The notes: generated by a model from the letters alone, not told the origin. A stretch of DNA of 64,000 nt from Actinokineospora inagensis DSM 44258 (GCF_000482865.1 NZ_AXWW01000005.1:124001-188000), one strand, 5' to 3'; shown: positions 8,728 through 18,006, counted from the first letter of the stretch. Translations and numbers: made by a program.

Positions 8728-9651
8728 CTAGGTGGCACGCGGTTCCCACATGGACAGCCGAACCGTGAAACCCGTGTCGTCGGTGGCGAGGGTGACGTGG
8801 TGGCAGAGCTGGTGGACGAGCCAGAGGCCGTAGCCCCCGCCGCCGGGGGCAGGGTCGGCGACGAGCCCGGCAAAAGGGTCGGCCGGACCGCGGCCGCGGT
8901 CGTGGACGGTGACGACCATGTGGTGGTCCCGCGACCACACCCGCAGCCGGACCGGTCCGACGCCGTAGCGCACCGCGTTGGTGACGACCTCGCTGACCGA
9001 GACCACCAAGTCCTCAAGCTCGCCCGGCGACAGGGCGTTCCCATTGGCCGCCACGACCGCGTTGCGCGCGGCGGCGGGCGAGGGGTCGACCAGGTCGACG
9101 ACGGGCGGCTCGTGCTGGATGGCGTGCGGCGTCATCGGGCGCGTGTGGGCGAGGAAGGACAGCGGCTCGACGTAGTCGGGGTTGGCGACGAAGGTGCCAC
9201 CGGTGGCGGCGACGACGGAATGGGTCCTGGCCACGTCCTCCAGGACGCCCGCCGAGGTGGTCCGGGTGTCGTAGACGCACATGCACCGCACCGGGAACCG
9301 GTCATACGCGTAGTTGACCGCCGACTCGTACCGCGACCAGACATCCCAGCCGATCGGCGAGGCCGGGACCTCACCGAGGACCCGCACGGCCGTCGAACCG
9401 CCCGCGACCAACCTGGTGAACAGGTCGCAGTAGGACCGGATCGCGACCGCCGGGCGCGTGTAGTGCGCGTCGCCCGGCAAGATCGTGACCGCCGAGGAGT
9501 CGACCCCGGCCAGCACGAGGTCCACCCGCGACGGGTCAAGGGCGACGACCACGGCCTCGCCCCGGTCGAGCCCGTCGGCGAGGAACGAGGCTCCCGCGGC
9601 GCTCAGTTCGTCGTCGTCGCCGTAGTACAGCGCGACGTGGTCGTAGGTCAT
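8728..9651 (-). CDS. MEDS-domain / HATPase anti-sigma-type regulator
   Basis: A 307-residue cytoplasmic regulator. Residues 1 to about 165 match the MEDS (DcmR-like sensory) domain: HVALYYGDDDELSAAGASFL, then a P-loop-like VVVALDPSR. Residues about 185-307 are a GHKL ATPase domain of the RsbW/SpoIIAB kind, with the N-box SVSEVVTNAVRYG, G1 box VHDRGRGPADP and G2 box GGGGYGLWLVHQL. Such proteins phosphorylate or bind anti-sigma antagonists. The start codon overlaps the stop of the MEDS-STAS gene upstream by 4 nt, so the pair is probably a kinase/antagonist partner set. Terminates at the 8668 hairpin. Confidence 0.85.
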   Translation of the reverse strand: MTYDHVALYYGDDDELSAAGASFLADGLDRGEAVVVALDPSRVDLVLAGVDSSAVTILPGDAHYTRPAVAIRSYCDLFTRLVAGGSTAVRVLGEVPASPIGWDVWSRYESAVNYAYDRFPVRCMCVYDTRTTSAGVLEDVARTHSVVAATGGTFVANPDYVEPLSFLAHTRPMTPHAIQHEPPVVDLVDPSPAAARNAVVAANGNALSPGELEDLVVSVSEVVTNAVRYGVGPVRLRVWSRDHHMVVTVHDRGRGPADPFAGLVADPAPGGGGYGLWLVHQLCHHVTLATDDTGFTVRLSMWEPRAT

Positions 9652-10493
9652 GCCACCTGCTCAACGCGCACGGTGGACAGGCCCAGGATGTCGACCATCC
9701 TGGCCGGGCTGAACCGCCGCGTGCGCAGCACCACCGTCGTTCCCCGGCGTTCGGCCTGCGCCGCCAGCCGCAGCAGGCCGTGGTGGTCGATGAAGGTCAG
9801 CTCCCGCGCGTCCACGACCACCTCACCGGGCTCCCACTGCCCGGCCACGTGGCCGAGCGCCCAGGGGAACACGTCGTGCGACCGCAAGTCCAACTCCCCT
9901 TCCAGCGCCACCGCGCCGCCACCGCCCCACCCGTGCAGGCGGAACGGCACCGTGTCCGCGTTGCCCCGCGGGTGCAGGGCGGCGAGCCGGTTGATCACGT
10001 CGGACCCCAGGTCGGGGCGGCTGTAGGCGCACATCGCCTCGAACCGGTACGCCGCCATGTAGCGGTCGACGGCGTGCTCGTAGGTCGCGAACGCCGCCAG
10101 TTGGGCGGGGGTGCGGACCAGTTCGGTGGTGTTCGCGGCCACCCGCAGACCGGTGAATCCCGCCGCCACAGCCGCCTGGGTCTCCGCGTGGTAGACCCGG
10201 ACCTGCTCGTCGGGATCGACGACCACACCGGCACCGTAGACACCGTCGAGTGACCGGACCTGCACGGCGCCGCGATCCCACTGTTCGTCGAAGTCCGGCA
10301 AGTCCCGCAGGTCGCCGACCAACTCCTCGACCGTGCCGGGAGCGATCAGGCAGACCCGCTTGCCCTCCCCCAGCCCCTCGGCCATGAACTCCCTGGCCCG
10401 AGCGGCGAACTCGTCCCGGTCGGTGAACGCCCAACACAGGTGCCCGCGACCGTCGGTCGCGGGCAGGTGGTTCGACTCCGCACCCGGGTTCAC
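9648..10493 (-). CDS. MEDS-domain / STAS anti-sigma antagonist-like protein
   Basis: A 281-residue regulator with an N-terminal MEDS domain (about 1-175; HLCWAFTDRDEFAARAREFM) and a C-terminal STAS domain (about 190-281; VALEGELDLRS, VVVDARELTFIDHHGLL). STAS antagonists are switched by phosphorylation of a Ser/Thr in the FIDSSGL loop; here the loop reads FIDHHGLL, without the acceptor. It therefore may be constitutively active or act otherwise. GTG start with an AAGGTGAG ribosome site. The stop overlaps the MEDS-HATPase gene, and the histidine kinase gene lies 41 bp upstream, making one leftward signalling operon. Confidence 0.85.
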   Translation of the reverse strand: MNPGAESNHLPATDGRGHLCWAFTDRDEFAARAREFMAEGLGEGKRVCLIAPGTVEELVGDLRDLPDFDEQWDRGAVQVRSLDGVYGAGVVVDPDEQVRVYHAETQAAVAAGFTGLRVAANTTELVRTPAQLAAFATYEHAVDRYMAAYRFEAMCAYSRPDLGSDVINRLAALHPRGNADTVPFRLHGWGGGGAVALEGELDLRSHDVFPWALGHVAGQWEPGEVVVDARELTFIDHHGLLRLAAQAERRGTTVVLRTRRFSPARMVDILGLSTVRVEQVA

Positions 10494-10534
10494 CGGCTCA
10501 CCTTACGCCGGCCCGCGGCACCTGCCTGGTGCTC

Positions 10535-12607
10535 TCAGACCGCGACGCGGTGGGACGGGTTGGTGTCCTGCGGGCCGGGCGTTCCGGTGACGGCGGGGAG
10601 GGTGAAGGTGAAGCGGGAGCCGCCGGTGGGGTTGTCGGTGGCGGTGATGCGGCCGCCGTGGCGTTCGACGATGCGTTTGCAGATGGTGAGGCCGAGGCCG
10701 GTCCCGGGGTAGCCGGGGTCGCGGTGGGCGCGGTGGAAGTTGTCGAAGATCACCTCGTGTTGGCCGGGTGGGATGCCGATGCCGTTGTCGGCGACCGTCA
10801 CCTGGACCTGGTCGCCCCGGCGGGTGGCGGTGATCTCGACCTCGGGGGTGGTCCCCGGCGCGGTGTACTTGACCGCGTTGCCGATGAGGTTGTCCAGCAG
10901 TTGCCGGGCGAGCACGAGGTCGGCGCGGACGGGCGGCAGGGCACCGATCCGGAAGCGGGGCTGGGTGAACCCGGCGGCCGCGGCCGTGTCGCCGCGTACG
11001 GTCGCGATCTCGGTGGCCAGGGCGGTGAGGTCGATGGTGGTGGCGGCGATGGTCGCGTCCCGGGCGGTCGTGTACGCGAGCAGGTCGTTGATCAGGTTCC
11101 GCATCCGGGCAGAGGACCGTTTGACCCGGACGAGGCCCTGGCGGGCGCGGTCGACCATCGGGTGGGTGGGGGCGTCCTGCAGCGCGTCGTCGGCGTCGTC
11201 GGTCCAGCCCTCGACGGCGGTGAGCGGGTTGAGCAGGTCGTGCGCGACGACGCCCGCGAACGCGGCGAGTTCGTCGCGGTGGCGCCGCTCGGCGGTGACG
11301 TCGTGGTAGAGGACCACGGCGTTGTGCCCACCTCGGCCGTCGGGCAGGGCGGTGGTGCGCACGTTGAGGATGCGCCCGTCCGGTAGTCCTTCGTGGCGGA
11401 CCAGGACGTCCATCGGTTCGATGACCTCGCCCGCGGCCAGGCGCACGTGCGGCATCTCGGCCGGGGTCAACGGGGTGCCGTCGAGGTGGAAGAAGCCGTA
11501 GTGACCGGTGTCGGCGACGGTGTCGGCCGGGCTGAGCCTGCCGCCGAGCAGGGTCGTCGCGGCGGGGTTGCGCAGGGTGATCCGCCCGTACGGATCGATC
11601 ACGGACAGCCCGTCGGCCATCGAGTCGATGATGGCGCGCTTGAGTTCCGCGCGCCGCGCCGCGTCCTCCCGTTGCCGCCCCAGCTCCCGCAACAGGGTCT
11701 CCCGCTCGTCCCGACCCAGCGCCAGGGCCAGCCCGACCACGGCGACCACGATCACGAACAGTTGCACGAACAGCGCGCGGCCCGCGTGGGAGTTCACCGC
11801 GGTGAACGGCCCGGAGCCGTTGAGGGTGAACACCACGGCGAACGTCGCGACCGCCGCGTTGTGCGCGGCCACGAACGGTGTGGGCAACCGGGCCGCCGCC
11901 CACACCGTGGGTGCGACCAGAATCGCCGTGACCGGCACACCGTGGCTGCCGAACCCGAGCGTGTACGCCGCCGCCGTGCACACTGACACGCCCACGTACT
12001 CGGCCACCCTGGTCCAGCGCAGTCCCGCCGGTCGGGCGACCTCCCCGCCCCGCCGAGCCGCCACGACCCGACCGACGCACAACGCGACCGCGCCGACGAC
12101 CAGCAGGCCCGCGAAGTTGCGCGCCATCCACACCGCCGTCATCACCCAGGAGAACCGGCTCGTCGCCAGCCACATCCCGGCCGAGCCGACCACCGCGCCC
12201 ACCGAGGACGCCAGGTACGCCACCCCCAGCAGGACCCACAGGTCAGCCGGGGTGCGCAGGCCCCCGTCCGCCCGCCAGGTCCACAACGCGGGCCGCCACC
12301 GCCGGAGCAACGCCGCGAACACCTCGACCTGCAGCAGGTTCGCCACCACGAAGACCGCCGCCTGCGCCGGGCTCGCCCCGGTCGCGGTGTTCACCGCCAC
12401 GGTGATCGCGGCGAGCAGCGCCACGTCGACGGCCTTGCTCACCGCGCGGCCCGGGGCGCAGAACCACGCCGCGGCCACCCCGGCCGCGGGCCAGACCAGG
12501 CTCAGGCTGGATTGGTCGAGCACGGTCATCCGCCCGGCGACCGAAGCGACCAGGTAGAGCCCGGCGAACACCGCGGTCCGCACCAGCGAGGCAGCCGACG
12601 CCGTCAC
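10535..12607 (-). CDS. MASE1-PAS sensor histidine kinase
   Basis: A 690-residue membrane sensor kinase. About residues 1-300 hold eight or so hydrophobic segments of MASE1 type. A PAS domain follows (about 325-440; SMADGLSVIDPYGRITLRN). The HisKA phosphoacceptor is H456 in FAGVVAHDLLNPLTAVEGW, and the HATPase has N box LLDNLIGNAVKYT, G1 VADNGIGIP and G2 TGLGLTICKRI. The GTG start overlaps the stop of the response-regulator gene upstream (GTGA), so receiver and kinase are co-translated. The signal is unknown; MASE1 sensors are not tied to one ligand. Confidence 0.92.
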   Translation of the reverse strand: MTASAASLVRTAVFAGLYLVASVAGRMTVLDQSSLSLVWPAAGVAAAWFCAPGRAVSKAVDVALLAAITVAVNTATGASPAQAAVFVVANLLQVEVFAALLRRWRPALWTWRADGGLRTPADLWVLLGVAYLASSVGAVVGSAGMWLATSRFSWVMTAVWMARNFAGLLVVGAVALCVGRVVAARRGGEVARPAGLRWTRVAEYVGVSVCTAAAYTLGFGSHGVPVTAILVAPTVWAAARLPTPFVAAHNAAVATFAVVFTLNGSGPFTAVNSHAGRALFVQLFVIVVAVVGLALALGRDERETLLRELGRQREDAARRAELKRAIIDSMADGLSVIDPYGRITLRNPAATTLLGGRLSPADTVADTGHYGFFHLDGTPLTPAEMPHVRLAAGEVIEPMDVLVRHEGLPDGRILNVRTTALPDGRGGHNAVVLYHDVTAERRHRDELAAFAGVVAHDLLNPLTAVEGWTDDADDALQDAPTHPMVDRARQGLVRVKRSSARMRNLINDLLAYTTARDATIAATTIDLTALATEIATVRGDTAAAAGFTQPRFRIGALPPVRADLVLARQLLDNLIGNAVKYTAPGTTPEVEITATRRGDQVQVTVADNGIGIPPGQHEVIFDNFHRAHRDPGYPGTGLGLTICKRIVERHGGRITATDNPTGGSRFTFTLPAVTGTPGPQDTNPSHRVAV

Positions 12608-12984
12608 CTCGGCCCCACTCTCCCGCGGTCGGCCAGCAGGTCCCGCACGGCCGCCCGCAGCGCGTCACCGCTGGACGGCTTCACCACGTACACCGCGGCC
12701 ATCGCGGCCATCCGCTCGACGTCGGGCCCGGACCACAGCACGGTCAGGAAGATCGCGGGCAGCCGCTGGTCGATCTCGCGCAACTGCCGCAGCAGGTCGA
12801 CCCCGTCCATGCCCGGCATCGCCACGTCCAGCACGACCAGGTCGGGCAGCCCGGCGCTGTCGACCGCGGCCAGGGCCAGCGGGCCGCTGTCGACGGGCAA
12901 CACCTCGTGGCCGTCCTCGCGCAGCCACCGCACGACGAGGTCGCGGACGTCGGCGTCGTCGTCGACCACCAGAACCCGTGCCAC
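12604..12984 (-). CDS. Single-domain response regulator (receiver only)
   Basis: A 126-residue CheY-like receiver with no output domain. Acidic pocket D8-D9-D10 in LVVDDDADVR, phosphoacceptor D53 in LVVLDVAMPGMDG, switch T81 and K102 in YVVKPSS. GTG at 12984 is chosen because GGGGAGG lies just upstream and the protein then starts at the first beta strand; the longer frame upstream adds 42 residues without domain character. It overlaps the kinase gene downstream and is probably its partner, passing phosphate or acting by binding. Confidence 0.88.
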   Translation of the reverse strand: MARVLVVDDDADVRDLVVRWLREDGHEVLPVDSGPLALAAVDSAGLPDLVVLDVAMPGMDGVDLLRQLREIDQRLPAIFLTVLWSGPDVERMAAMAAVYVVKPSSGDALRAAVRDLLADRGRVGPR

Positions 12985-13223
12985 CGCACCTCCCCGCCTG
13001 TCGCACCGTCCGGTTCGGACTCGGCGCACGCCCCCCGTCCGAGCCTCCGATCGCTCCACAATGCACGACCACTCCACCATGCGCGATCCGAAACCGCACC
13101 AGGGCAGCAAATCCCACGTCGAGTGACCAAACGCCGAACGGCAACGAGCGGAGACCTACTCAGGTCGGGTGATCCGGCGACGCTGTGTGGAAACGTCACG
13201 CGTTCCCGCTTAGCCTGCGTGTC

Positions 13224-13373
13224 ATGCCCGTCAGACAGCACATCCACACCAAGGTGTGGTCATCGACCCGAAACGCGGCCCTCGTCTGTCCATTCGCGTC
13301 GATCAACCGGAAGCTGTGCGCCATGGACCACCCGCCGTCGCTCGCGGCCCACCCGCTCCACCGCGCGCGGTGA
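13224..13373 (+). CDS. Possible small leaderless ORF upstream of the STAS-like gene
   Basis: A 49-codon frame that ends in a GTGA overlap with the next gene. Seven bases before its ATG lies TAGCCT, the spacing of actinomycete leaderless promoters. The product has no recognisable domain and an unusual content for this GC level (several Cys, Phe, Ile). It could be a translational-coupling leader or chance. Confidence 0.3.
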   Translation: MPVRQHIHTKVWSSTRNAALVCPFASINRKLCAMDHPPSLAAHPLHRAR

Positions 13374-13801
13374 CGTTGACCATCACCGACCCGCCGAGAC
13401 CGGCGCCAACGACCACAACCAGCACCGAACACCTCCCCTGGCCGAGGAACACCACTGCCGAAGACGATCACCGCGTCTGGATCGACACCCCGGTCTCCGG
13501 CGCCGTCGTGGTGGGCGTGCGCGGCCCCCGGATCGGCCCGGCACTGCACGAACTGCGCGCCGCGTTAGCCCACGCGGTGGCCATGGCACCCCGCCTGATC
13601 GTCGTCAACCTGTTCGACGTGGCCGTGGTGGAAGCGCGCGAGGCCACCGAAGTCGAGTCCGCCTGCAGGCGGACCCGTGCCACGTTCCGGATCGTGACCC
13701 GGCGCCCCGCGGTGTTCCGGGTCCTGCGCGACACGCGGCTGTGGGACCTGGCCCAGATCGACCCCACCATCACCCAGGCATTGCGCGCGCCGTGGAGTTG
13801 A
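13370..13801 (+). CDS. STAS-like small regulator, degenerate
   Basis: A 143-residue protein from GTG 13370; a longer in-frame start at 13256 adds a Pro/Arg-rich stretch. About residues 45-130 (AVVVGVRGPRIGPALHELRA, RLIVVNLFDVAVVEAREATE) have the alternating strand-helix pattern and spacing of a STAS domain, but the phosphorylation loop is not conserved. It is divergent from the response-regulator/kinase/MEDS operon and may be an additional antagonist in the same pathway (inference). The stop is 29 bp from the convergent MMPL gene stop. Confidence 0.5.
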   Translation: MTLTITDPPRPAPTTTTSTEHLPWPRNTTAEDDHRVWIDTPVSGAVVVGVRGPRIGPALHELRAALAHAVAMAPRLIVVNLFDVAVVEAREATEVESACRRTRATFRIVTRRPAVFRVLRDTRLWDLAQIDPTITQALRAPWS

Positions 13802-13830
13802 TCTCCATTCCACTGTGGATGATCTCCCGG

Positions 13831-16029
13831 CTAGTGGTGGACGTCCTCGTGCCTGCGCGGCTGGACCGGCGACACCGGCGAGGTGGTGGCCTGGGCGGGG
13901 ACGGTGCGTTCGAGGGCGGCGCCCTCGACGTCCAGTTCCGGGAGCCAACGCAGCCACTTCGGCAGGGCCCAGGCGGACTTGCCGAGCAGGGCGAGCGCGG
14001 CGGGGACGGCGATCATGCGGACCACGATCGCGTCGAACACGATGCCCGTGGCCAGGGCGAAGCCGATCGGCTTGATCGTGTCGTCGCCCTCGGGCACGAA
14101 ACCGGCGAACACGGCGAACATGATCGTGGCGGCGGCGACCACGACGGTGGCCGCCTGCCCGAACCCGGTGGTGATGGCTTCCTCGGGTTCGGCGCCGTGC
14201 GCGTGCGCCTCGTGCATGCGGGACACGAGGAACACCTGGTAGTCCATCGCCAGCCCGAACAGGATGCCGACGATGATGATCGGCGACAGGCTCATCAGCG
14301 GGCCGGTGGCCTTCGCGTTGACCACGGCGCTCAGCCAGCCCCACTGGAACACCGCCGTCGTCGCGCCGAGCACCGCGCCGATGGTCAGCAGGAAGCCGAG
14401 CACGCCGACGACCGGGACCAGGATCGAGCGGAACACCAGGATCAGCAGCACGAACGCCAACCCGACCACCAGCGCGAGGTACACCGGCAGCGCGGAGTCC
14501 AGCTTGGCCGAGACGTCGATGCTGACCGCGGTGGTGCCGGTGACGTAGACCGCCGCGCCGTCCACGTCGGCCAGTTGATCGCGCAGGGCGTGCACCAGGT
14601 TCGTGGTCTCGGTCGCGTCCGCCGCCGACGACGGGATCACGGTGATCAGCGCGGCGGTGCGGTCCTGGTTGGGTCGCGGCGCGGTGACCACGGCGACGTC
14701 CGGCAGCGCGGCGGCCTGGTCGCGCAGCACCGCTCCCCTGGTCAGCGACTTGTTCCCGTCGACGAGGACGAGCAGCGGCGCGGTGTACCCGGGGCCGAAC
14801 CCGGCGTCGACCAGCTTCTCCGCGCGGGCCTGCGTCGTGTCGCTCGCCGGGTGCTGCACCAGCGAGGTCCGCAGCCACAGGACCGGGATGGCGATCACCA
14901 GCAGTGCCAGCACGGCGGCCGACAGCGTGATCCACGGGTGCCGGGTGACCTCCTCGGCCCACTTGCGGTGGAAGCCGTGGTCGACGTGCACGGGGGCGCC
15001 CTCGTCGCGGGACTTGCGCGGCAGGGCGCGGCGGCCGACGAAGGCGAGCATCGCGGGCACCAGGGTGATCGCGATCAGCACCGCGATGACGATCGTCGCG
15101 GCGGCGGCCAGGCCCATCTCGGTGAGGAACGGAATGCCCGCCACGGACAGACCGGCGAGGGCGATGACCACGGTCAGTCCCGCGGTGACCACGGCGGACC
15201 CGGCGGTGCCGACCGCCATCGCGGCGGACTCCTGGACCGGGCGACCGGAGAGCAGTTCCTGGCGGAAGCGGGTGACGATGAACAGGGCGTAGTCGATGCC
15301 CACCGCGAGGCCGAGCATGATCGCCAGGATCGGGGTCGTGGCCTGCAGTTGCACGAACCCGGTCAGCGTGGTGATGCCGAGCGCGCCGATGCCGACCCCG
15401 ACGATGGCGGTCAGCAGGTTCATCCCGGCGCTGACCAGCGATCCGTAGGTGACGGCCAGCACCACCAGCGCCACCAGCACACCGATGATCTCGGCCGGGC
15501 CGCCCACCGTGGACGGCGGCTGCAACACGTCACCGCGCACCTCGACGGTGAGCCCGGACGCACGGGCCTGCTCGACGGCGGCGGTGAGCGCGTCCCGCTG
15601 GTCGGCGGTGATCTCCGGGGCGGGGACCGCGTAGGACACCGTGCTGTAGCCGATCCGCCGGTCTTCCGACACGGTCGGGTTGGCCGGGTTCACCGGATTG
15701 CTCGCCGCCGCCACCCCCGGTAGCGACTTGAGCGTGGTGACGATCCCGCCGACCTGTTCGGCGATCTTCGTCTCGGTCAGCGTGTGCCCCTCCGGCGCCC
15801 GCAGCACCACCTGCGCCGAACCACCCCCGGACGCCGCCCCGAACCGGTCGCGCATCAGGTCCAGCGCGACGGTGGACTCCTGCCCCGGTATCCGGAACGT
15901 CGACACCGTCTTCCCGGACAGCGTCGCCGCGCCCACGCCGGTCGCCACGAAGACGACCAGCCACACCAGTGCCACCGCTACCCGGTGCCGCGCGGCGGCC
16001 ATCCCGAGCCGGTACAGCAGAACAGCCAT
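13831..16029 (-). CDS. MMPL family RND-type exporter
   Basis: A 732-residue membrane protein with the twofold MMPL layout: a first transmembrane helix near residue 20, a soluble loop (about 40-175), six helices (about 180-370), a second loop and six more helices. Motifs include GLAVGIDYALFIVTRFR and the matching GLAMDYQVFLVSRMHE, which carry the proton-relay Asp-Tyr pairs. The family exports lipids, polyketides or drugs using proton flow. A TetR gene lies 132 bp upstream on the same strand and probably represses it. Confidence 0.92.
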   Translation of the reverse strand: MAVLLYRLGMAAARHRVAVALVWLVVFVATGVGAATLSGKTVSTFRIPGQESTVALDLMRDRFGAASGGGSAQVVLRAPEGHTLTETKIAEQVGGIVTTLKSLPGVAAASNPVNPANPTVSEDRRIGYSTVSYAVPAPEITADQRDALTAAVEQARASGLTVEVRGDVLQPPSTVGGPAEIIGVLVALVVLAVTYGSLVSAGMNLLTAIVGVGIGALGITTLTGFVQLQATTPILAIMLGLAVGIDYALFIVTRFRQELLSGRPVQESAAMAVGTAGSAVVTAGLTVVIALAGLSVAGIPFLTEMGLAAAATIVIAVLIAITLVPAMLAFVGRRALPRKSRDEGAPVHVDHGFHRKWAEEVTRHPWITLSAAVLALLVIAIPVLWLRTSLVQHPASDTTQARAEKLVDAGFGPGYTAPLLVLVDGNKSLTRGAVLRDQAAALPDVAVVTAPRPNQDRTAALITVIPSSAADATETTNLVHALRDQLADVDGAAVYVTGTTAVSIDVSAKLDSALPVYLALVVGLAFVLLILVFRSILVPVVGVLGFLLTIGAVLGATTAVFQWGWLSAVVNAKATGPLMSLSPIIIVGILFGLAMDYQVFLVSRMHEAHAHGAEPEEAITTGFGQAATVVVAAATIMFAVFAGFVPEGDDTIKPIGFALATGIVFDAIVVRMIAVPAALALLGKSAWALPKWLRWLPELDVEGAALERTVPAQATTSPVSPVQPRRHEDVHH

Positions 16030-16161
16030 CGCACACCCTCACCGGTCGCGCTTGACCGACCCGTCGGACGCACACCGGGTGGCCGCGCCTCCAGGGTTGC
16101 CCGGGAACGCTTGTCCCGCTTGATGAAGCGCACGTTCGAGTGACGCGAGTGGACGGTGTCG

Positions 16162-16734
16162 CTAGCGGCTGAGCAACCCCCGCAGCGCGATGGCCAGGAA
16201 CCGGTCGGCCTGCTCCGGGGTGACCCGCTCGCCCACCATCGCGCAGGCCGAGACCAGGGTCTGGACGTCGGCGCCGGTGGTACCGGGTCGGATCGCGCCG
16301 GACTCGACCGCGGCGTGGGTCACCCGTTCGTTGACGGTGGACATCCGGCCGCAGTCCCGGTACAGCCCCGATGTCTCATCTGTCTCGCCGTCCTCGGCGC
16401 CTTCGAGCAGGTGAACGGTCAGCCCGCGGTAGGTCGTCGCGTGCGCGACGGACAGGGCGACCCACCGGCGCAGCGCCTCCTCGGGCGGTAGACCCGCCAG
16501 CGCGTGCCCGGCCTCGATGAGCGCGTCGTTGCGGTCCTGCAGGACGGCGCCGATCAGCGCGCGGCGGGTGGGGAAGTGGCCGTAGAGGGTGCCGATCGCG
16601 ACACCAGCCAGTTTGGCGACCGCCTCCAGCGACGCGTCTGCGCCGCGCTCGCGGAACAGTTCGTCGGCGGCGGTCAACAGGCGGTCGCGGTTGCGGCGCG
16701 CGTCCGCCCGGGGTCGCCGTGTGGTGGTGGGCAC
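16162..16734 (-). CDS. TetR family transcriptional regulator
   Basis: A 190-residue repressor. The N-terminal helix-turn-helix is clear (LLTAADELFRERGADASLEA, then VAIGTLYGHFPTRRALI). The C-terminal ligand domain is typical of the family. It starts 20 bp from a 13-bp inverted repeat that is the obvious operator, and it is read in the same direction as the MMPL exporter, so it probably controls itself, the exporter and the decayed divergent NmrA gene. Confidence 0.9.
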   Translation of the reverse strand: MPTTTRRPRADARRNRDRLLTAADELFRERGADASLEAVAKLAGVAIGTLYGHFPTRRALIGAVLQDRNDALIEAGHALAGLPPEEALRRWVALSVAHATTYRGLTVHLLEGAEDGETDETSGLYRDCGRMSTVNERVTHAAVESGAIRPGTTGADVQTLVSACAMVGERVTPEQADRFLAIALRGLLSR

Positions 16735-16754
16735 TGGACCTCCACGATCAATTC

Positions 16755-16789
16755 GAGGTAGCCTCGATTTAGTAGCTCGAGGCTACCTC
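16755..16789. promoter_or_regulatory. TetR operator (inverted repeat)
   Basis: Perfect 13-bp arms, GAGGTAGCCTCGA and its complement, separated by 9 AT-rich bases. Placed between the TetR start and the divergent NmrA pseudogene start, where an autoregulatory operator is expected. Confidence 0.75.
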
Positions 16790-16807
16790 AGGTTAGTGGG
16801 GGCGGGG

Positions 16808-17197
16808 ATGATCCTGGTGACCGGCGCGACCGGACAGGTCGGCGGCCACCTGCTGCGGCACCTGGGCGACACCGCGGTCACGGCACTGGTCCGTGATCCG
16901 ACTGGGGGTGCGCCGCCCAGGTGCCGCCTCACCGGGCTCGGGTGGAGCGTGCTGCGGCCCAACGCGTTCATGCAGAACTTCCGGACGCGCGCCTTCGATC
17001 ACGTCCTGGGTTCCTACGGCACCGGCCGGGTGTAATACGTGGACTGCGCGGACATCGCCGCCTGCGCGGCCGCCCTGCTCACCGGTGATCCACACCCCGG
17101 CGCGGTGCCCACGCTGACCGGCCGCCCCGCGCGTACCTTCGACGACTTCCTGTGCGACAACGTCGCCGTCATCCGGCGATCCTGGGCAGGGATGTGA
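16808..17197 (+). pseudogene. Remnant of an NmrA/SDR-type NAD(P)-binding protein gene
   Basis: Begins as a normal NmrA-like protein (MILVTGATGQVGGHLLRHLG, the NAD(P) glycine motif), then jumps after about 37 codons straight to the middle of the fold (WSVLRPNAFMQNF), so about 90 residues are missing. An in-frame TAA at 17033-17035 interrupts the rest (reading resumes YVDCADIAACAAALLTGD) and the frame ends at 17197. Intact members are near 280 residues; one is at 49695-50555. It is divergent from the TetR gene, the common TetR/NmrA arrangement, and has decayed. Confidence 0.7.
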
Positions 17198-17274
17198 GAG
17201 GCCGTCGAGCAAATGCGACGCGATCCGGAAAATGGTCACCGGCAGCAGAGCCGACAACAGTCACGGAGGTGCTC

Positions 17275-18006
17275 GTGCGCGCACACGCCCTGTCCTGGAT
17301 CGCCCGCTGGGACGCCCAGCAGGAGTTCTACGTCCCGCACCGGGAAACCCTGTTCGGCGTCATCGCCGACGCGGTGGCCGAGGTCACCGGCAAACCCGAC
17401 CCGCTCGTGCTGGACCTGGGGTGTGGACCCGGCTCACTGTCCGTGCGCCTCCGCGAGCGCATCCCGGGCGCCCGCGTCGTCGGGGTCGACTCCAACTCGC
17501 TGCTGCTCGCCCTCGCCCAGACCGCGCACGCCGACACCCCCGGACTCCGGTTCGTCTCCGCCGACCTCGGCTCCCCCAACTGGTCCGACCGCCTCGACCT
17601 CGACACCCCGGTGGACGCCGCCATCAGCACGACCGCGCTGCACTGGCTCACCGAGCCCAAACTCCGCGCCACCTATGCCACAGTCCACGCGCTGCTCACG
17701 CCCGGCGGCATCCTCCTCGACGGCGACCACCTCCTCGTCACGGACACCGCCCCCACCCTCGCCCGCGTCCAACGCCACCTCGCCCGCCCCACCCAAACCC
17801 CCCGCGACGACTGGGAACAGTGGTGGGACGCCATCGCGCAGGACCCCGACTTCGGCCCCCTCGTCACCCCGCGCACCGGCCACAACTCTCACGACGAAAG
17901 CCAAGCCCTCGCCACCCACCACGCCGCCCTGACCGCCGCGGGCTTCACCGAGATCGACACCCTCTGGCAACACGGCGACAGCCGCGTCCTCGCCGCAATC
18001 CGCTGA
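17275..18006 (+). CDS. Class I SAM-dependent methyltransferase
   Basis: A 243-residue methyltransferase. Motif I is VLDLGCGPGSLSVRL (about residues 43-57), the acidic end of strand 2 is VVGVDSN, and a later ALHWLTEPKL region follows, as in UbiE/trans-aconitate-type enzymes. GTG at 17275 is preferred because GGAGG is 5 nt upstream; the longer frame adds 41 low-complexity residues. Substrate unknown. The very strong hairpin after the stop ends transcription. Confidence 0.85.
   Translation: MRAHALSWIARWDAQQEFYVPHRETLFGVIADAVAEVTGKPDPLVLDLGCGPGSLSVRLRERIPGARVVGVDSNSLLLALAQTAHADTPGLRFVSADLGSPNWSDRLDLDTPVDAAISTTALHWLTEPKLRATYATVHALLTPGGILLDGDHLLVTDTAPTLARVQRHLARPTQTPRDDWEQWWDAIAQDPDFGPLVTPRTGHNSHDESQALATHHAALTAAGFTEIDTLWQHGDSRVLAAIR

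Noticed and set aside
10441-10465. 11-bp hairpin at the start of the MEDS-STAS gene as terminator or operator
   Set aside because: Lies inside codons of an intact gene; the symmetry may be codon-driven. Kept only as a note.
12907-15723. 938-residue rightward frame opposite the MMPL exporter
   Set aside because: Composition of a GC shadow; the MMPL gene on the other strand has clear helices and motifs.
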